The notes: generated by a model from the letters alone, not told the origin. A stretch of 47,220 nucleotides of DNA from Thermoanaerobaculia bacterium (GCA_945787635.1 CALZIK010000087.1:1-47220), one strand, 5' to 3'; positions 30,346 through 40,173 are shown, numbered from the stretch's first letter. Program-made: numbers and translations.

Positions 30346-32550
30346 CTATCCGTCCTCTCCCGGCTTCGGGGGAATCTCGATTCGATCGTAGGAGACGCTG
30401 ACGGCGTCGTCGGGGCTTCCATACTCGAAGAGCACTTTGTCTTCCCCGAGCCTGGCGATCCGCTCCTCCAGAATCTGCACCACCTTGTCGCGGCGCTTGA
30501 GCATTGATGCCACCTCGAACTTGTCGACCAGGCCGCTCAGCCTCTCGGTTAGGTCCTCTTCGTTCAGCTCCTTCAACGCACTGAACAAGCTCCGGGAGCA
30601 GCGCCTGATGCGTTCTCGGCTGGGAAGCCTCTCCGCTCTGGCAAACGAACGCGTGTGGTCGATCAGCCAGAAGCTGCCGCTCGAATCGTAGAGCATGTTG
30701 CCTTGATTGCGGTCAATGTTGTTGATCAGGTTGTCAAAGACCCACATATCGTCGATCCGCCGCCGGACCCGTACCGGCAGCGCCTTCTTCGAGCCGCGCT
30801 TGTTGCGCTCCTCCTCGTCGTAGGAATCTTCGATCCAGAGCTGGATCGAGCCCTCGCCGTCGAGCCTGCGCACCGTCACCGGCGGCACGTTGTTGATTCC
30901 CATCAACCGGCTGAGCAGATAGGCGGCGACGTTGTTCTCGTAGCTGTCACGGAAGTACAGCACCATCTCGCCTGTGGCGAGGCGATGGCGCGTGCGCCGG
31001 ATCCGAACGTCGTGGAAGATCGCGCGCACGCGAAGACCGTCCTTTTCGAGCACCAATCGCTGTGGCTTGGTGATGCCCTTGCCGACAGTGCTCCGGTCCA
31101 CCACGGGCGCCGTGGCCAGGAACTCGAGCAGCTCCTCATCGGTGGCGAACGGCAGCGGATTGCCGTCCTCGCCCAACCAGCGGGCCTGCGCCGGAGCCGC
31201 CGGGGCGGGCGCATCGGAGGAGGGGACCGCGGCTTTCTCCACGGCCGCGGCCACATCCTGACCGTGCCCGTTGGTGCCCGCTGTCCCGACCGTCTCCCGG
31301 GTCTCTGGGGCCTCTGGGGCCTCTGGGGCCTCTGGGACAGGCTCGGCCTCACCCGCAGGCCACAGCCGGGTCCGGGCATCCTGGTAGATCGCAAAGACGC
31401 TGTCTCCCTGGATCTCCAGCGCCGCCGGGCGGCCGTTCGACACGTCGGCGTAGGCCATGGCGGTGTCGATCAGGAACACCCGACCTTCGAACCGGGCCAG
31501 AATGTTGCCCATCTGCGGCGTGTGCCCTACGACGACACGGTTGCCGCCGAAAGTCGCGAAGACTTTGTCCAGCCCTTCCTCGGCTTCCTCGCCGGTCCAG
31601 GACGCGTATCCACGAAACCAAACAGGCCCGTCGGCGTGAAGCAGCAACCAGGCCTCGGTGCTCGGCAGCCGGCCGCTAATCTCCTCGAGCCGCCGCTTGT
31701 GAAGCATGCCGGCGGGCGACAGACTGCCGGCGGGCTCGGCCCGGGTCTCATGGGCCATCGCGCAGTAGACCTCTCCGAGGGTCGAAAACGGCAGCGTGAT
31801 GCCCTCGGCCTCGAGAATCTCCCGGTCCTGGTCGAAGCGGCGCAGCTCCTCCGCCGCGGCCTCGTTGAGCTTCTCGATCGAGCTCGGGCCGGTCGTCGCC
31901 AGCGCGGGGCTCAGCCCGCCGTGCAAAAAGAGCGTGCCGCCGACGTTGGCGACCACACGTCGGTCCCGAAGCCACCGGCCGTACTCGCCTCGGGGCGAAA
32001 GCGCCTCCAGATACTCGATGAAACCGAGCGGATGCAGAGCCATCCACTGGTCCTTGGTCATGGTTCCGCAGCCCCGGTAGCGCCGTGACCAGGCGCCCCA
32101 CTCCTTGTAAGCGCGCTTGCGGGTCTTCTCCGAGCTCTCGTCGGCAAAGTCGGCGGCAATCTCGGTAAATGCCGGAAGCGGCGTGGACTGATAGTCGAAA
32201 AACCCGATCAGATTGTAGACCTCGTGGTTGCCGAGCAGCGACACGAGTCGGCCGCCGTTCTCGGATGCAGAGCGCTCGAGTCGCCGCATGTAGTCCAGAA
32301 GCGCTCGAATCTCGGTGCCACGGTCGAGCAGGTCTCCGGTCTGCACCAGCACAGAGTCGCCGCCGATCCAATCCCCGCTTCCGTCCACCAGGCCGGCTGT
32401 TTCGAGAATCGCTCGAAACGCGCCCGGGCTGCCGTGAACGTCGCCCACCGCGACAATCCGCCGTGGCGCCTCTTGGGCGACACCCGGCGCCACCAGCCAC
32501 AGAAGCGCCAAAAAGGCGCACGCGACGCGCAGGCTGCCGAACCCCCTCAC
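30346..32550 (-). CDS. Secreted bifunctional protein: calcineurin-like phosphatase fused to a kinase-like domain
   Basis: 734 aa. GTG at 32550 overlaps the stop of the cyclic-nucleotide-binding gene by 4 bp; a signal peptide (VACAFLALLWLVAPGVAQ) follows. Residues 31-368 are a metallophosphatase of the Shewanella-like/PPP type: GDVHG (D37, H39), GDLLDRG (D73), GNHE (N108, H109), LHGG (H210) and VGHTP (H343). A Pro/Ala linker (403-455) precedes residues about 485-700, which match the HipA/PI3K-like kinase fold: VFDNLINNIDRNQGN (D606, D613, N618) and LIDHTRSF (D631). A kinase and phosphatase in one secreted chain is rare; what it phosphorylates is unknown. Confidence 0.8.
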   Translation of the reverse strand: MRGFGSLRVACAFLALLWLVAPGVAQEAPRRIVAVGDVHGSPGAFRAILETAGLVDGSGDWIGGDSVLVQTGDLLDRGTEIRALLDYMRRLERSASENGGRLVSLLGNHEVYNLIGFFDYQSTPLPAFTEIAADFADESSEKTRKRAYKEWGAWSRRYRGCGTMTKDQWMALHPLGFIEYLEALSPRGEYGRWLRDRRVVANVGGTLFLHGGLSPALATTGPSSIEKLNEAAAEELRRFDQDREILEAEGITLPFSTLGEVYCAMAHETRAEPAGSLSPAGMLHKRRLEEISGRLPSTEAWLLLHADGPVWFRGYASWTGEEAEEGLDKVFATFGGNRVVVGHTPQMGNILARFEGRVFLIDTAMAYADVSNGRPAALEIQGDSVFAIYQDARTRLWPAGEAEPVPEAPEAPEAPETRETVGTAGTNGHGQDVAAAVEKAAVPSSDAPAPAAPAQARWLGEDGNPLPFATDEELLEFLATAPVVDRSTVGKGITKPQRLVLEKDGLRVRAIFHDVRIRRTRHRLATGEMVLYFRDSYENNVAAYLLSRLMGINNVPPVTVRRLDGEGSIQLWIEDSYDEEERNKRGSKKALPVRVRRRIDDMWVFDNLINNIDRNQGNMLYDSSGSFWLIDHTRSFARAERLPSRERIRRCSRSLFSALKELNEEDLTERLSGLVDKFEVASMLKRRDKVVQILEERIARLGEDKVLFEYGSPDDAVSVSYDRIEIPPKPGEDG
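31303..31338. repeat. Four 9-bp tandem repeats in the linker of the phosphatase-kinase
   Basis: CTCTGGGGC occurs at 31303, 31312 and 31321, and CTCTGGGAC at 31330, encoding the PEA repeat of the linker on the minus strand. Such units change copy number easily by slippage. Confidence 0.85.
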
Positions 32551-32978
32551 GCCTGGGCCGCTCCCACAACCGGCCTCCCGGCGTCCAGCAACCGCCGGAA
32601 CAGAGCCTTGACGATCTCGATGTTGTTGGCCAGCAGATCGAAGAGGTCGTCGGCGTCGATCTTGAGCACCCGAAGGGTCTCGCCGGCCACCGCGTGCTGC
32701 TCGCGCAGCCTGCCGCTCAAGATCTCCTTGACCCCGAAGGTGTCCGGGCTCGAGAGAGTCCGCACCGCCTGGGCGGTGCCGCGCAGCTCCACCGTGCCGT
32801 CCACGACGCAGTACATGCACTCGGCGGGATCGTTCGCCTGGTAGATGCTTTCGCCGGAATCGAAGCTTTCCTGATTCACAATCCCGGAGATTCGCAAGAT
32901 CTGTTCCGCCGAACAGGCCGAAAAAAGATCGACCTTCTGGAGGAACACTACGGTCTCGATTCTGGTTAGTTGCTTCAC
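32547..32978 (-). CDS. Cyclic nucleotide-binding domain protein
   Basis: 143 aa, a single cNMP-binding beta barrel with flanking helices: VDLFSACSAEQILRIS at the N-terminus, SGESIYQANDPAECMYCVVDGTVEL in the barrel and a helical end rich in Leu. The usual FGE...RxA phosphate cassette is altered (FGVKEILSGRLREQHAV), so cyclic nucleotide binding is not assured. There is no DNA-binding domain. It overlaps the transporter gene by 4 bp (ATGA) and the phosphatase-kinase gene by 4 bp (GTGA), so the three are translationally coupled and probably act together. Confidence 0.85.
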   Translation of the reverse strand: MKQLTRIETVVFLQKVDLFSACSAEQILRISGIVNQESFDSGESIYQANDPAECMYCVVDGTVELRGTAQAVRTLSSPDTFGVKEILSGRLREQHAVAGETLRVLKIDADDLFDLLANNIEIVKALFRRLLDAGRPVVGAAQA

Positions 32979-35809
32979 GATTCCACCTCGCGTCGTCCCG
33001 ACATGCGCGCCTTCACCCAGGTCGCGGTCTGGGCGACAAAAGTATTCTCGTCCGACGTCAGCCTCTCGACCTCTGCCATCCGAGACCGCTCGTCGGCATT
33101 ATGAACCGCGAGCAGCGCCGCGACGGTAAAGAACGACCAGTCCTCATCCTCCCGATCGTCGGTCTCGAGGCAGCGGCTGAGGACTTCCGTACCGGACACC
33201 TTCCGGACTCCGAGCCGCAACCCCACGTCGTGTAGCTTCTCGGCCACGCCCCGTTCGTCCAGAACCGCCATCACGTCTCGTCGCATGCCGCCTTCCAGCG
33301 TATTGTCTAGATACTCCAGGGCGTGCGCGCGGGTCTGCCCGCCGCGCAAGCTCAAGCTCCGATGGGCGGCCCGGATGTGCTCGGGCGGGTAGAGCAGGCT
33401 CAAGAGGCCGAAAATGTTGCGCAGGTGACTTTCCGCTCTCGAGTCCAGCAGCTGCTCGAGAAGTAGCGTCGCGCGGGGCGAGGCCTTCCCCGTGGACAGA
33501 GCCGAAAGATCGGCGAGCCGCTTGAAGTACCGCCGCACTTCGACCCGAATCTGTTCGCCGGCCGCTTCGTGGGATACCTCGCCGGAGACGTTGCCTCGCA
33601 CCGTGCTTAGAGCCTCGATGATCTTGCGCCGCAGAAACGGGTCCCGTTGATGCGAGAGGTTCGCGAACAGCTCACCGGATGCGCCGCGACATTCGACCAA
33701 GGCGATGGTGTTGGGCAGCGCCCGACGGACCCAGATCTGCTCGTCCGGGTCATTCAGGAAGTGCACGAGGGAGGGAAGCACCTGCTCGCCGAGTGCCACC
33801 AGGGCCTCGCGCACGCTGTGCTTGAGCCTTCGATTGCCAAGCAGGCTGATTAAGGTCGGAAGATAGATCGGCGTCCAGCCGTCTCGCTGCACCCTTCGGC
33901 GCACCGAGCCGATCGCCTCACTCACGACCCTCCAATCGCGATCGTACAGAAGCTGCACGAGCTGTTCCCGAAAGAGCGGCTCTGGAATCGCGCCCAGGCA
34001 GCGAGCCCCCTGGATCCGGGGCCGCGGGTCCGCGTCGCTCAACATGTCGTGGAGCGCAGCGGCGGCGGCCGCGGGCACCCGCTCGCCGTTCGAGCTCGCC
34101 AGACAAGCGATCGCGGCCGCGCGGATCGCGGGGTCCGAATCATGAAGGCGGGGCTCCATGAGCTCCCCGACGTCGCCGTGCTGAAGGTCGGCCAGAACCC
34201 GAATCGCGATCGCTCTCACATCCGGGTGCTCGTCTCCCAACCGACGCTCGATAAGCGGCAGGGCGTCGCTGCGTCCCGCCTTGGCCAGGATCTCGAGAGT
34301 GCGGGACCGCACCTCCGCGTCGTCATGATAGAGCAGGAGAGGCGGCACCAGCCGGCCGCGGCCGTTGGCGGCAAGCAGGTCGAGGCTATGCAGGACCTGC
34401 CGGGGATCTTGGCTGCCCAGCGACTCGACCAGAATCTCCAGGGTCGACGCGTCGGTGAAGTCGATCGGCATCGCACCCTCGGATTCGCGCTCCTGCAATC
34501 GCCGCCGAAACGCCTGCACGTACTCCCGGTAGAGGCCCGGCAGTAGCAGCAGCCAGAGCGCCAGAACGGCTAGATTCAGCCAACCGGCGCGCACCGGCGA
34601 CAACCAGCCCAGCGCCACCGGGAGCAACAGAACGGCCGCAAGGCCTTTGGCGCCGCGTTGTAGCAGAACGTCGATCACCGCTTTGGCCCGCATCCGAGCC
34701 TTCTCCGGCACCGGCACGAACAAGAGCTCCCGTGTCGATTGATCGAGCGAGTAGCGAATGCCGTTCTCTCCGACCTTGAGCGCCAAGCCTGCCACGAGTA
34801 GCGCGGCGGGCCAGAAAGTCGCCGCCAGAAACACCATGGCGGTGCCGGCGATCAACGAGGAGGGCAACACGCGCAACGCGAAACCGACGCCCAGCGAACG
34901 GTGAATCCGGCCGGTCCAGAAGATCTGGAAGATCGCCGCAGCGATTCCCATGACGCTGTAGAAGTTGCCAAAGAAGGCCGCGCGGTTGGCCAAGCCCGTC
35001 GTCGCCTGCTCGACGACCCAGTTGAACTGCAGATCGATGATCTGAGCGGCGATCATCGACAGCATCAACACCGTTGCCAGCCGCCGCAAAAGCGGCGAGC
35101 GACGCACTTCTTCGATCCCATGAACTGCCTGACGCCCCTTCTGCTTGCCGGCGTCGGCAAACGCAACCCGACCGGCTCCGGCCGCGTAGGAGCAGGCCGC
35201 GGCGATCACCAGCGCCAGGGCGGCGGTCAGCAGGGTGGCTCGCACGCCGAAGGCAATCGAGACCAATCTCGCGATCTGCCCTCCGGCGATCCCTCCGACG
35301 ATGGCGCCAGCCCCGAGGAATCCGAACAGACGCTTGGCCTGCCGGGCGTCGAGGACGACGCCCGCGACCGCCCAGACCAGGCTCAGGTTGATGCCGATCG
35401 CGACCGTCACCCAGAGGTAGAAGACGAAAGGCACCCAAGCGGCGCTGAGGCTGAACAGGACCCAGAAGAGAGCAAGTCCTGCGGCCGTAGCGAGGCAGGT
35501 GATCGCCAAAACCTTCGTGGGAGGGTGCTTGCGCAGCAGAGCCTCGTAGATCAGCACCCCCGGAAGAGAGACCAGGGGCACGAGCAGATAGACCCACGGC
35601 AGGCTCTCGGCGCCAAACGAGTCAAGATACGAAGCCTGGCGAACCGTCTTGGCGACGTACTGGAAGATCAGCGAGAAGAAAAAGCCAAGAAACAAAAGGA
35701 CCGCCACGCGTCCTTCGCCCGGGCGCATGTCGACTCCGGTGGCTCTGAGAAGCGTCAACAGAGCCGGCGCGCGTGCGGCGCCTTCAGAATCTGAGTCGGT
35801 TCCGAACAT
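32975..35809 (-). CDS. Nucleotide-transporter-like membrane protein with HEAT repeats
   Basis: About 944 aa. Residues about 35-430 contain roughly 12 transmembrane helices in the pattern of the Npt1/Npt2 (ADP/ATP translocase-like) or MFS group, with FQYVAKTVRQASYLD and VGENGIRYSLDQSTRELLFVPVP as the most family-like segments. Residues about 450-940 are a cytoplasmic HEAT-repeat solenoid (LEILAKAGRSDALPLIERRL, IRVLADLQHGDVGELMEPRL). The start at 35809 is chosen over 35848 because a TATAAT box overlaps 35848 and a GGGGAG site stands just before 35809. Its partner downstream is a cNMP-binding protein; some homologues carry that domain in one chain. Confidence 0.82.
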   Translation of the reverse strand: MFGTDSDSEGAARAPALLTLLRATGVDMRPGEGRVAVLLFLGFFFSLIFQYVAKTVRQASYLDSFGAESLPWVYLLVPLVSLPGVLIYEALLRKHPPTKVLAITCLATAAGLALFWVLFSLSAAWVPFVFYLWVTVAIGINLSLVWAVAGVVLDARQAKRLFGFLGAGAIVGGIAGGQIARLVSIAFGVRATLLTAALALVIAAACSYAAGAGRVAFADAGKQKGRQAVHGIEEVRRSPLLRRLATVLMLSMIAAQIIDLQFNWVVEQATTGLANRAAFFGNFYSVMGIAAAIFQIFWTGRIHRSLGVGFALRVLPSSLIAGTAMVFLAATFWPAALLVAGLALKVGENGIRYSLDQSTRELLFVPVPEKARMRAKAVIDVLLQRGAKGLAAVLLLPVALGWLSPVRAGWLNLAVLALWLLLLPGLYREYVQAFRRRLQERESEGAMPIDFTDASTLEILVESLGSQDPRQVLHSLDLLAANGRGRLVPPLLLYHDDAEVRSRTLEILAKAGRSDALPLIERRLGDEHPDVRAIAIRVLADLQHGDVGELMEPRLHDSDPAIRAAAIACLASSNGERVPAAAAAALHDMLSDADPRPRIQGARCLGAIPEPLFREQLVQLLYDRDWRVVSEAIGSVRRRVQRDGWTPIYLPTLISLLGNRRLKHSVREALVALGEQVLPSLVHFLNDPDEQIWVRRALPNTIALVECRGASGELFANLSHQRDPFLRRKIIEALSTVRGNVSGEVSHEAAGEQIRVEVRRYFKRLADLSALSTGKASPRATLLLEQLLDSRAESHLRNIFGLLSLLYPPEHIRAAHRSLSLRGGQTRAHALEYLDNTLEGGMRRDVMAVLDERGVAEKLHDVGLRLGVRKVSGTEVLSRCLETDDREDEDWSFFTVAALLAVHNADERSRMAEVERLTSDENTFVAQTATWVKARMSGRREVES

Positions 35810-35846
35810 CGGCTCCCCGGATGCGGATCTTTTGGTCCAAGGTCTC

Positions 35847-35852
35847 ATTATA
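35847..35852 (-). promoter_or_regulatory. -10 box TATAAT upstream of the transporter operon
   Basis: A perfect TATAAT on the minus strand in the 86-bp divergent gap. No good -35 box is found at 16-18 bp. It supports the transporter start at 35809 rather than at 35848. Confidence 0.5.
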
Positions 35853-35895
35853 GGCCCAGGTTCCTGGAGGCCCGACCCCGTTAAGCTCAGCCTCG

Positions 35896-36783
35896 ATGAC
35901 GGATCTCCCCATCGCGGCCGCGGACGGATTCGAGCTCGCAGCATCCTTGTTCGAGCCCCTCGAGCCGACCAGCCGGGCCAGCGTGATCGTCAATCCGGCA
36001 ACCGGCGTGCGCCGCCGCTACTACCAGCCCTTCGCCGAGTACCTGAACACCAGGGGAATGCGCGCGGTTACCTTCGACTACCGCGGCATCGGTGAATCCA
36101 GGCCGCCCGCCTATCGACGCTCGCTGCGCGGCTTTCGTGCCACCATGACGGACTGGGCAGCCCGAGATACCGAAGGTGTCCTGGCCCACTTGGAGCGCTG
36201 CTGGCCCGGCACGCCGGTACTGCTCGTCGGCCACAGCTTCGGCGGGCAGGGTCTCGGACTCGTGCCCTCGGCCGCCAGCATTCGAGCCGCCGTGATGATT
36301 GCGGCTCAAAGCGGCTACTGGGGGCACTTCGCGGGATCGGGGCGGCTTCGGGCTTGGCCATTCTGGCACCTGCTGCTGCCCCTCGCGACCCGCCTCTTCG
36401 GCTACTTTCCGGCGAAGCTCTTGCGGTTCAGCGAGGATCTGCCGGCCGGGGTCGCACTCGAATGGGCCTCGTGGGGCCGGCACCGTGACTATCTCCTTCG
36501 GGAGGCCGGACGGAAGCCATCCTACGAAGCCCTCGCGCTCCCGATCCTCGCGCTCAGCTTCACCGACGACGCCTACGCCCCGGAGGTCTCGGTGACCGAC
36601 ATGCTCGAACGTTTTCCCAATGCCGACCGCGAACACCTGCATCTGTCGCCGGCAGACGTGGGGGCACAGTCCGTCGGACACTTCGGCTTCTTCCGAGAGC
36701 GCTTCGAGAAGACGCTCTGGCCGATCGTGGGAGACTGGCTCGACTCGCAGATCGGCGCCAGACGGCAGGCCGTCACTCGATAG
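35896..36783 (+). CDS. Alpha/beta hydrolase (COG4757-like)
   Basis: 295 aa cytoplasmic hydrolase. The nucleophile elbow is GHSFGG with S114, the acid is likely in SFTDDAYAP and the histidine is in VGHFGFFRE near the C-terminus. VIVNPATGVRRRYYQPFAEYL at the N-terminus and FDYRGIGESRP are typical of this group, which is widespread and poorly characterised. It diverges from the transporter operon; the second hydrolase starts 38 bp after it ends. Confidence 0.92.
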   Translation: MTDLPIAAADGFELAASLFEPLEPTSRASVIVNPATGVRRRYYQPFAEYLNTRGMRAVTFDYRGIGESRPPAYRRSLRGFRATMTDWAARDTEGVLAHLERCWPGTPVLLVGHSFGGQGLGLVPSAASIRAAVMIAAQSGYWGHFAGSGRLRAWPFWHLLLPLATRLFGYFPAKLLRFSEDLPAGVALEWASWGRHRDYLLREAGRKPSYEALALPILALSFTDDAYAPEVSVTDMLERFPNADREHLHLSPADVGAQSVGHFGFFRERFEKTLWPIVGDWLDSQIGARRQAVTR

Positions 36784-36821
36784 GATCGAAGCCCGCGTCT
36801 CTTCCTGCTGAATTGTCTTCG

Positions 36822-37529
36822 ATGAAATCCGCAGCCAAGGTTCGTTTTTGCGCGACGGCGAGCCGCGGAGAGGTCTCAGGCCTCCTGCTTCGACCGAACG
36901 ACGCCTCGAGCCTCCTGGTGCTGGGCCACGGCGCCGGCGCCGGGATGACGCACCCGTTCCTGGAGTCCTTCGCCGATCGCCTCGCCGAGGGCGGCGTCGC
37001 GACGCTTCGCTATCACTTCCCGTACATGGAAACGGCGACCCGGACCGGCGTGCGCCGGCGACCCGATTTCGCGCCGATTCTCGAGGCCACCGTCCGCTCT
37101 GCGGTCGAGGCCGCCCGAGAGCTCGCCGAGGGGCTGCCGGTCTTCGCCGGGGGCAAGTCGATGGGCGGTCGAATGACGTCCCGAGCCGAGGCCACACGCC
37201 CCATGCCCGATCTGCGTGGCCTGGTCTTTCTCGGCTTTCCCCTCCATCCGGCGGGCAAGCCCGGCACCGAGCGGGCCGACCATCTGGACGAAGTTCGCCG
37301 GCCAATGCTCTTTCTGCAGGGAACCCGGGACCGGCTGGCTGATCTTGCCCTTCTCGAGCCGGTGATCGCGCGGTTGGGCGACCGTGCCCGCCTCCATGTG
37401 GTCGAGGGCGGCGACCACTCGTTTCAGGTTCTCAAACGCAGCGGCCGATCCCCTGACGACGCTTTCGATGAACTGGTTTCGGTCACTCTCGATTGGATCC
37501 GGGAGATCCTCGACAAGGAGACGACATGA
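36822..37529 (+). CDS. Alpha/beta hydrolase (COG3571 / dienelactone hydrolase-like)
   Basis: 235 aa. The ATG at 36822 is preferred to a TTG nine bases earlier. The oxyanion-hole loop is LGHGAGAGM, the nucleophile S113 lies in GGKSMGGRM, the acid in GTRDRLAD and the histidine in GGDHSFQV. It is a predicted cytoplasmic hydrolase of unknown substrate. It overlaps ridA by 4 bp (ATGA), and the two are translationally coupled. Confidence 0.92.
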   Translation: MKSAAKVRFCATASRGEVSGLLLRPNDASSLLVLGHGAGAGMTHPFLESFADRLAEGGVATLRYHFPYMETATRTGVRRRPDFAPILEATVRSAVEAARELAEGLPVFAGGKSMGGRMTSRAEATRPMPDLRGLVFLGFPLHPAGKPGTERADHLDEVRRPMLFLQGTRDRLADLALLEPVIARLGDRARLHVVEGGDHSFQVLKRSGRSPDDAFDELVSVTLDWIREILDKETT

Positions 37530-37921
37530 AGCGACAGAATTTCGGTTCCCAAGCCCCTTGGGAGCCGATCGTCGGCTATTCCAGAGCGGTGCGCGTTGGT
37601 CCTTTCGTCCACGTTGCCGGCACCACCGCCACTGGGCCCGACGGCCGCATCGTGGGCGAGCGCCTCGATGCCTACGAACAGGCGAAACAGGCGCTGCGCA
37701 ACGTCGAATCGGCCCTCAAACGCGCCGGCGCGACGCTCGAGGACGTCGTCAGGACCCGGATCTACGTTGTCGACATCAACCACTGGGAGGACGTCGGCCG
37801 AGCCCACGGCGAGTTTTTCGGGGACATCAGGCCGGCCTGCACACTGGTCGAGGTCAGCCGGCTGATCTCCGCCGAGATGCTGGTCGAGATCGAGGCCGAC
37901 GCCGTCGTCGACGACGACTAG
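37526..37921 (+). CDS. RidA/YjgF-family protein
   Basis: 131 aa. RidA enzymes hydrolyse reactive enamine/imine intermediates made by PLP enzymes. The catalytic arginine is in [10 protein letters not shown] and the conserved Glu is in [10 protein letters not shown]; the GTTATGPDG loop is also present. Start ATG 37526 has an AAGGAG site inside the end of the preceding hydrolase gene. A three-residue Asp tail ends the protein. Confidence 0.94.
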   Translation: MKRQNFGSQAPWEPIVGYSRAVRVGPFVHVAGTTATGPDGRIVGERLDAYEQAKQALRNVESALKRAGATLEDVVRTRIYVVDINHWEDVGRAHGEFFGDIRPACTLVEVSRLISAEMLVEIEADAVVDDD

Positions 37922-38030
37922 TGGCCTTTGCGGTAACCTCCTTTACATTCGCGCCGCCAGCATCCCGCTGGGCGGCGTTGCTTGGCCGCGCTCGAGCATT
38001 GCCCGACGACCGAGCCTCGAGGCTGGTACA

Positions 38031-38891
38031 GTGACGCCCGCGGAGAGTGACTCGGTGTTCGATTACGAGAGAGACCAGCTGCCCAAGGCCCTATCCGAAG
38101 CTCTCGGAGCGTATTCGGACATCTTCGCGATCGTGTCGCCGCCCCGGTGCAGCTCGACCGCTCTGGCCCGAGTCTTCTGGGAGCAGCCGTCGATCCGCTA
38201 CTACTGTCACGAACCCTTTGAGACCACCTACTACGACGACGCCGATCTCAAGGAAGTCACAGGCAAACTCTCCCGCCCTCTCGATCTCGACACTCTGAAA
38301 AACGTCCATACCGGCAGTGGCGGCCGGGCGTTGGTCCTCAAAGAGATGCCTTACCAGGCTGGAGAGAACTTCCCTCTGCTCGCCGCGATCGCTACGCGCC
38401 CCCTGGTCTTCCTCATGCGGGATCCCCGCTCGAGCATTGCCTCGCGCATGAGAAAGAAGCGAGAAGTCGGCGAAGACCCGCTTTTCCCCCGAATCGAATC
38501 GGGTTGGGAGCTCCTGCGCGAGCAAATCGATTGGTGCCGGCGCGAAGGAGTGGCACATCTCCTGATCGATTCCTCCGACTTTCGCAATCAGCCGGAAGAA
38601 GTCTTCCCCGAGCTCTTCGCGGCGCTCGGGCTCCCCTTTGAGCCGTCGATGCTCGATTGGCGCCCCTGCCCGCAGGTCGAGCTCGACAATCTCGGCGGGC
38701 GCCATCGACATCTCTACAGCGCGGTCCTCGACAGCCAGGGTCTCGTGCCGGACAACTCCGAGGTTCCGGCCGTGACCTCATTTCCCGCCGAACGAGACTG
38801 GCGCGGGCACGTCGAGCGCTGTGTTTCGATCTACGAAGAGCTCAGCCGTTCGGTCGAGCGCGTCGCTCCTGCCGCCGTGCCGCGTCGCTGA
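38031..38891 (+). CDS. Sulfotransferase-family protein
   Basis: 286 aa. The PAPS-binding 5'-phosphosulfate loop is IVSPPRCSSTALARVF near residue 36 and the 3'-phosphate site is FLMRDPRSSIASRM near 130. Its C-terminal half resembles bacterial proteins annotated as sulfotransferase-like. It may transfer sulfate to a small molecule or use a related nucleotide. The GTG at 38031 has a weak GAGG site. It lies 109 bp after ridA, so it may have its own promoter. Confidence 0.82.
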   Translation: MTPAESDSVFDYERDQLPKALSEALGAYSDIFAIVSPPRCSSTALARVFWEQPSIRYYCHEPFETTYYDDADLKEVTGKLSRPLDLDTLKNVHTGSGGRALVLKEMPYQAGENFPLLAAIATRPLVFLMRDPRSSIASRMRKKREVGEDPLFPRIESGWELLREQIDWCRREGVAHLLIDSSDFRNQPEEVFPELFAALGLPFEPSMLDWRPCPQVELDNLGGRHRHLYSAVLDSQGLVPDNSEVPAVTSFPAERDWRGHVERCVSIYEELSRSVERVAPAAVPRR

Positions 38892-38907
38892 CCGGTGCCG
38901 CAACTCC

Positions 38908-40143
38908 TCAATCGAGGAGCGCGATCACCAGGCCGCTACGCACCTTGGGCACGAACCAGGTCGACTTCGGCGGCATGAACCGATTCTGCCGGCAGACCTC
39001 CATGAACTGCTCCATGGTGACCGCCGGCAGAGTCACCGCGAACGCGGCGCGGCCACCGTCAACCTCGCGACGCAGGTACTCCGCGCTCTTGTTCGCACCC
39101 ACGTAGCGAAGCCGCTCGTCGGCAGGGTCCGTGATGCCGAGGATCTCGCCGAAGAGCTTGCGCTGCACGATATCCGCATCGATCACCTCGACCGCGTTGT
39201 CGGGATCGTAGGTCGCAGGACGTGGAACCAGCCGCAGCCACGAATCGCCGGCATAGAAGCCGATATCGTGAGTCTCCGTCGGCTCGTGGCCGGTAATGTC
39301 GCCGAGCTCCTCCACCGCAAACGACGATGCCAGACTCTCCCGAAAGTCCGCAAACGGCCTCTCGATCATGACCAACCGATTGTAGGGCGCAATTCCCATC
39401 GTGCGCGCCGGGAAAAAGACACTCAAAAACTGCTTTCTACCCAGCATCGCCGCGGCCGCGCTGCGGTGATTGCCATCGGCGACGAACGCCAGCGGCTCGT
39501 CGGCGAGTACGCCGCAGAATCTGTCGATGTCTCCCTGGCTGGTCACTAGCCAGGTGCTGTGCCGGTACCCGTTCTCGTCGTCGACCGTGAGATCGGGATT
39601 CCGACCCTGGGCGTAGTCGTCGAGGGCGCCGAGAAGGACGTCGTTCCGGTCCTCGATGGCGTTGTTGACGACCCCGACATAGGCATTGGTGTGCTCGATG
39701 AGATCGGCGCGGCCCCGGGCCTTCGGCTCGCGCACGCCTTCGTTGCGAACGATGACGCCATTGGGCGTCTCTTTGGTCCGGATCTCCCCGATTCTCGCCA
39801 TGCCGCCGATCCCGATCTGGCGGGTACCGGGGTCCGCGCAAGCGATCTCGTACACCCAGAGCATGTTCGCCACTTCCCGGGTATCACCGCTCTCGACCAG
39901 CGCGACCATGTTGCCGCGTGCCCGCTCCAGGGCCTCCGCCGACCCCTCTTTGAGCCAGGCGCCGGCGGACGGCACGTCGCAGTGGGCCATCGTCACACGC
40001 AGGATGCTCGAGGGCTTCTCCTGCAACAGGTCCCAGATCTCCCGATCGCCCTGAAACTCGTCGTAGTTGGGGCCGGTGATGCGAGCCGCGGCTCCCGAAT
40101 CGACCGGTACAAGGCCTCGGCGGACAGGTTCTAGAGTGATCAT
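38908..40143 (-). CDS. DUF1015 family protein (SerK-like)
   Basis: 411 aa. The motif FVADGNHRSAAAAM corresponds to the DGHHR signature of the family, and the N-terminal RITGPNYDEFQ is also conserved. Members have been linked to free-serine kinase activity; I treat this as family-level, not proven here. ATG 40143 has a GGAG site; the frame is open six codons further to 40161 with none. It converges on the sulfotransferase gene and lies downstream of a TonB receptor gene on the same strand (30 bp gap). Confidence 0.85.
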   Translation of the reverse strand: MITLEPVRRGLVPVDSGAAARITGPNYDEFQGDREIWDLLQEKPSSILRVTMAHCDVPSAGAWLKEGSAEALERARGNMVALVESGDTREVANMLWVYEIACADPGTRQIGIGGMARIGEIRTKETPNGVIVRNEGVREPKARGRADLIEHTNAYVGVVNNAIEDRNDVLLGALDDYAQGRNPDLTVDDENGYRHSTWLVTSQGDIDRFCGVLADEPLAFVADGNHRSAAAAMLGRKQFLSVFFPARTMGIAPYNRLVMIERPFADFRESLASSFAVEELGDITGHEPTETHDIGFYAGDSWLRLVPRPATYDPDNAVEVIDADIVQRKLFGEILGITDPADERLRYVGANKSAEYLRREVDGGRAAFAVTLPAVTMEQFMEVCRQNRFMPPKSTWFVPKVRSGLVIALLD

Positions 40144-40173
40144 AGCTATCTCCGTTGCCATTCAAATGAGAGC

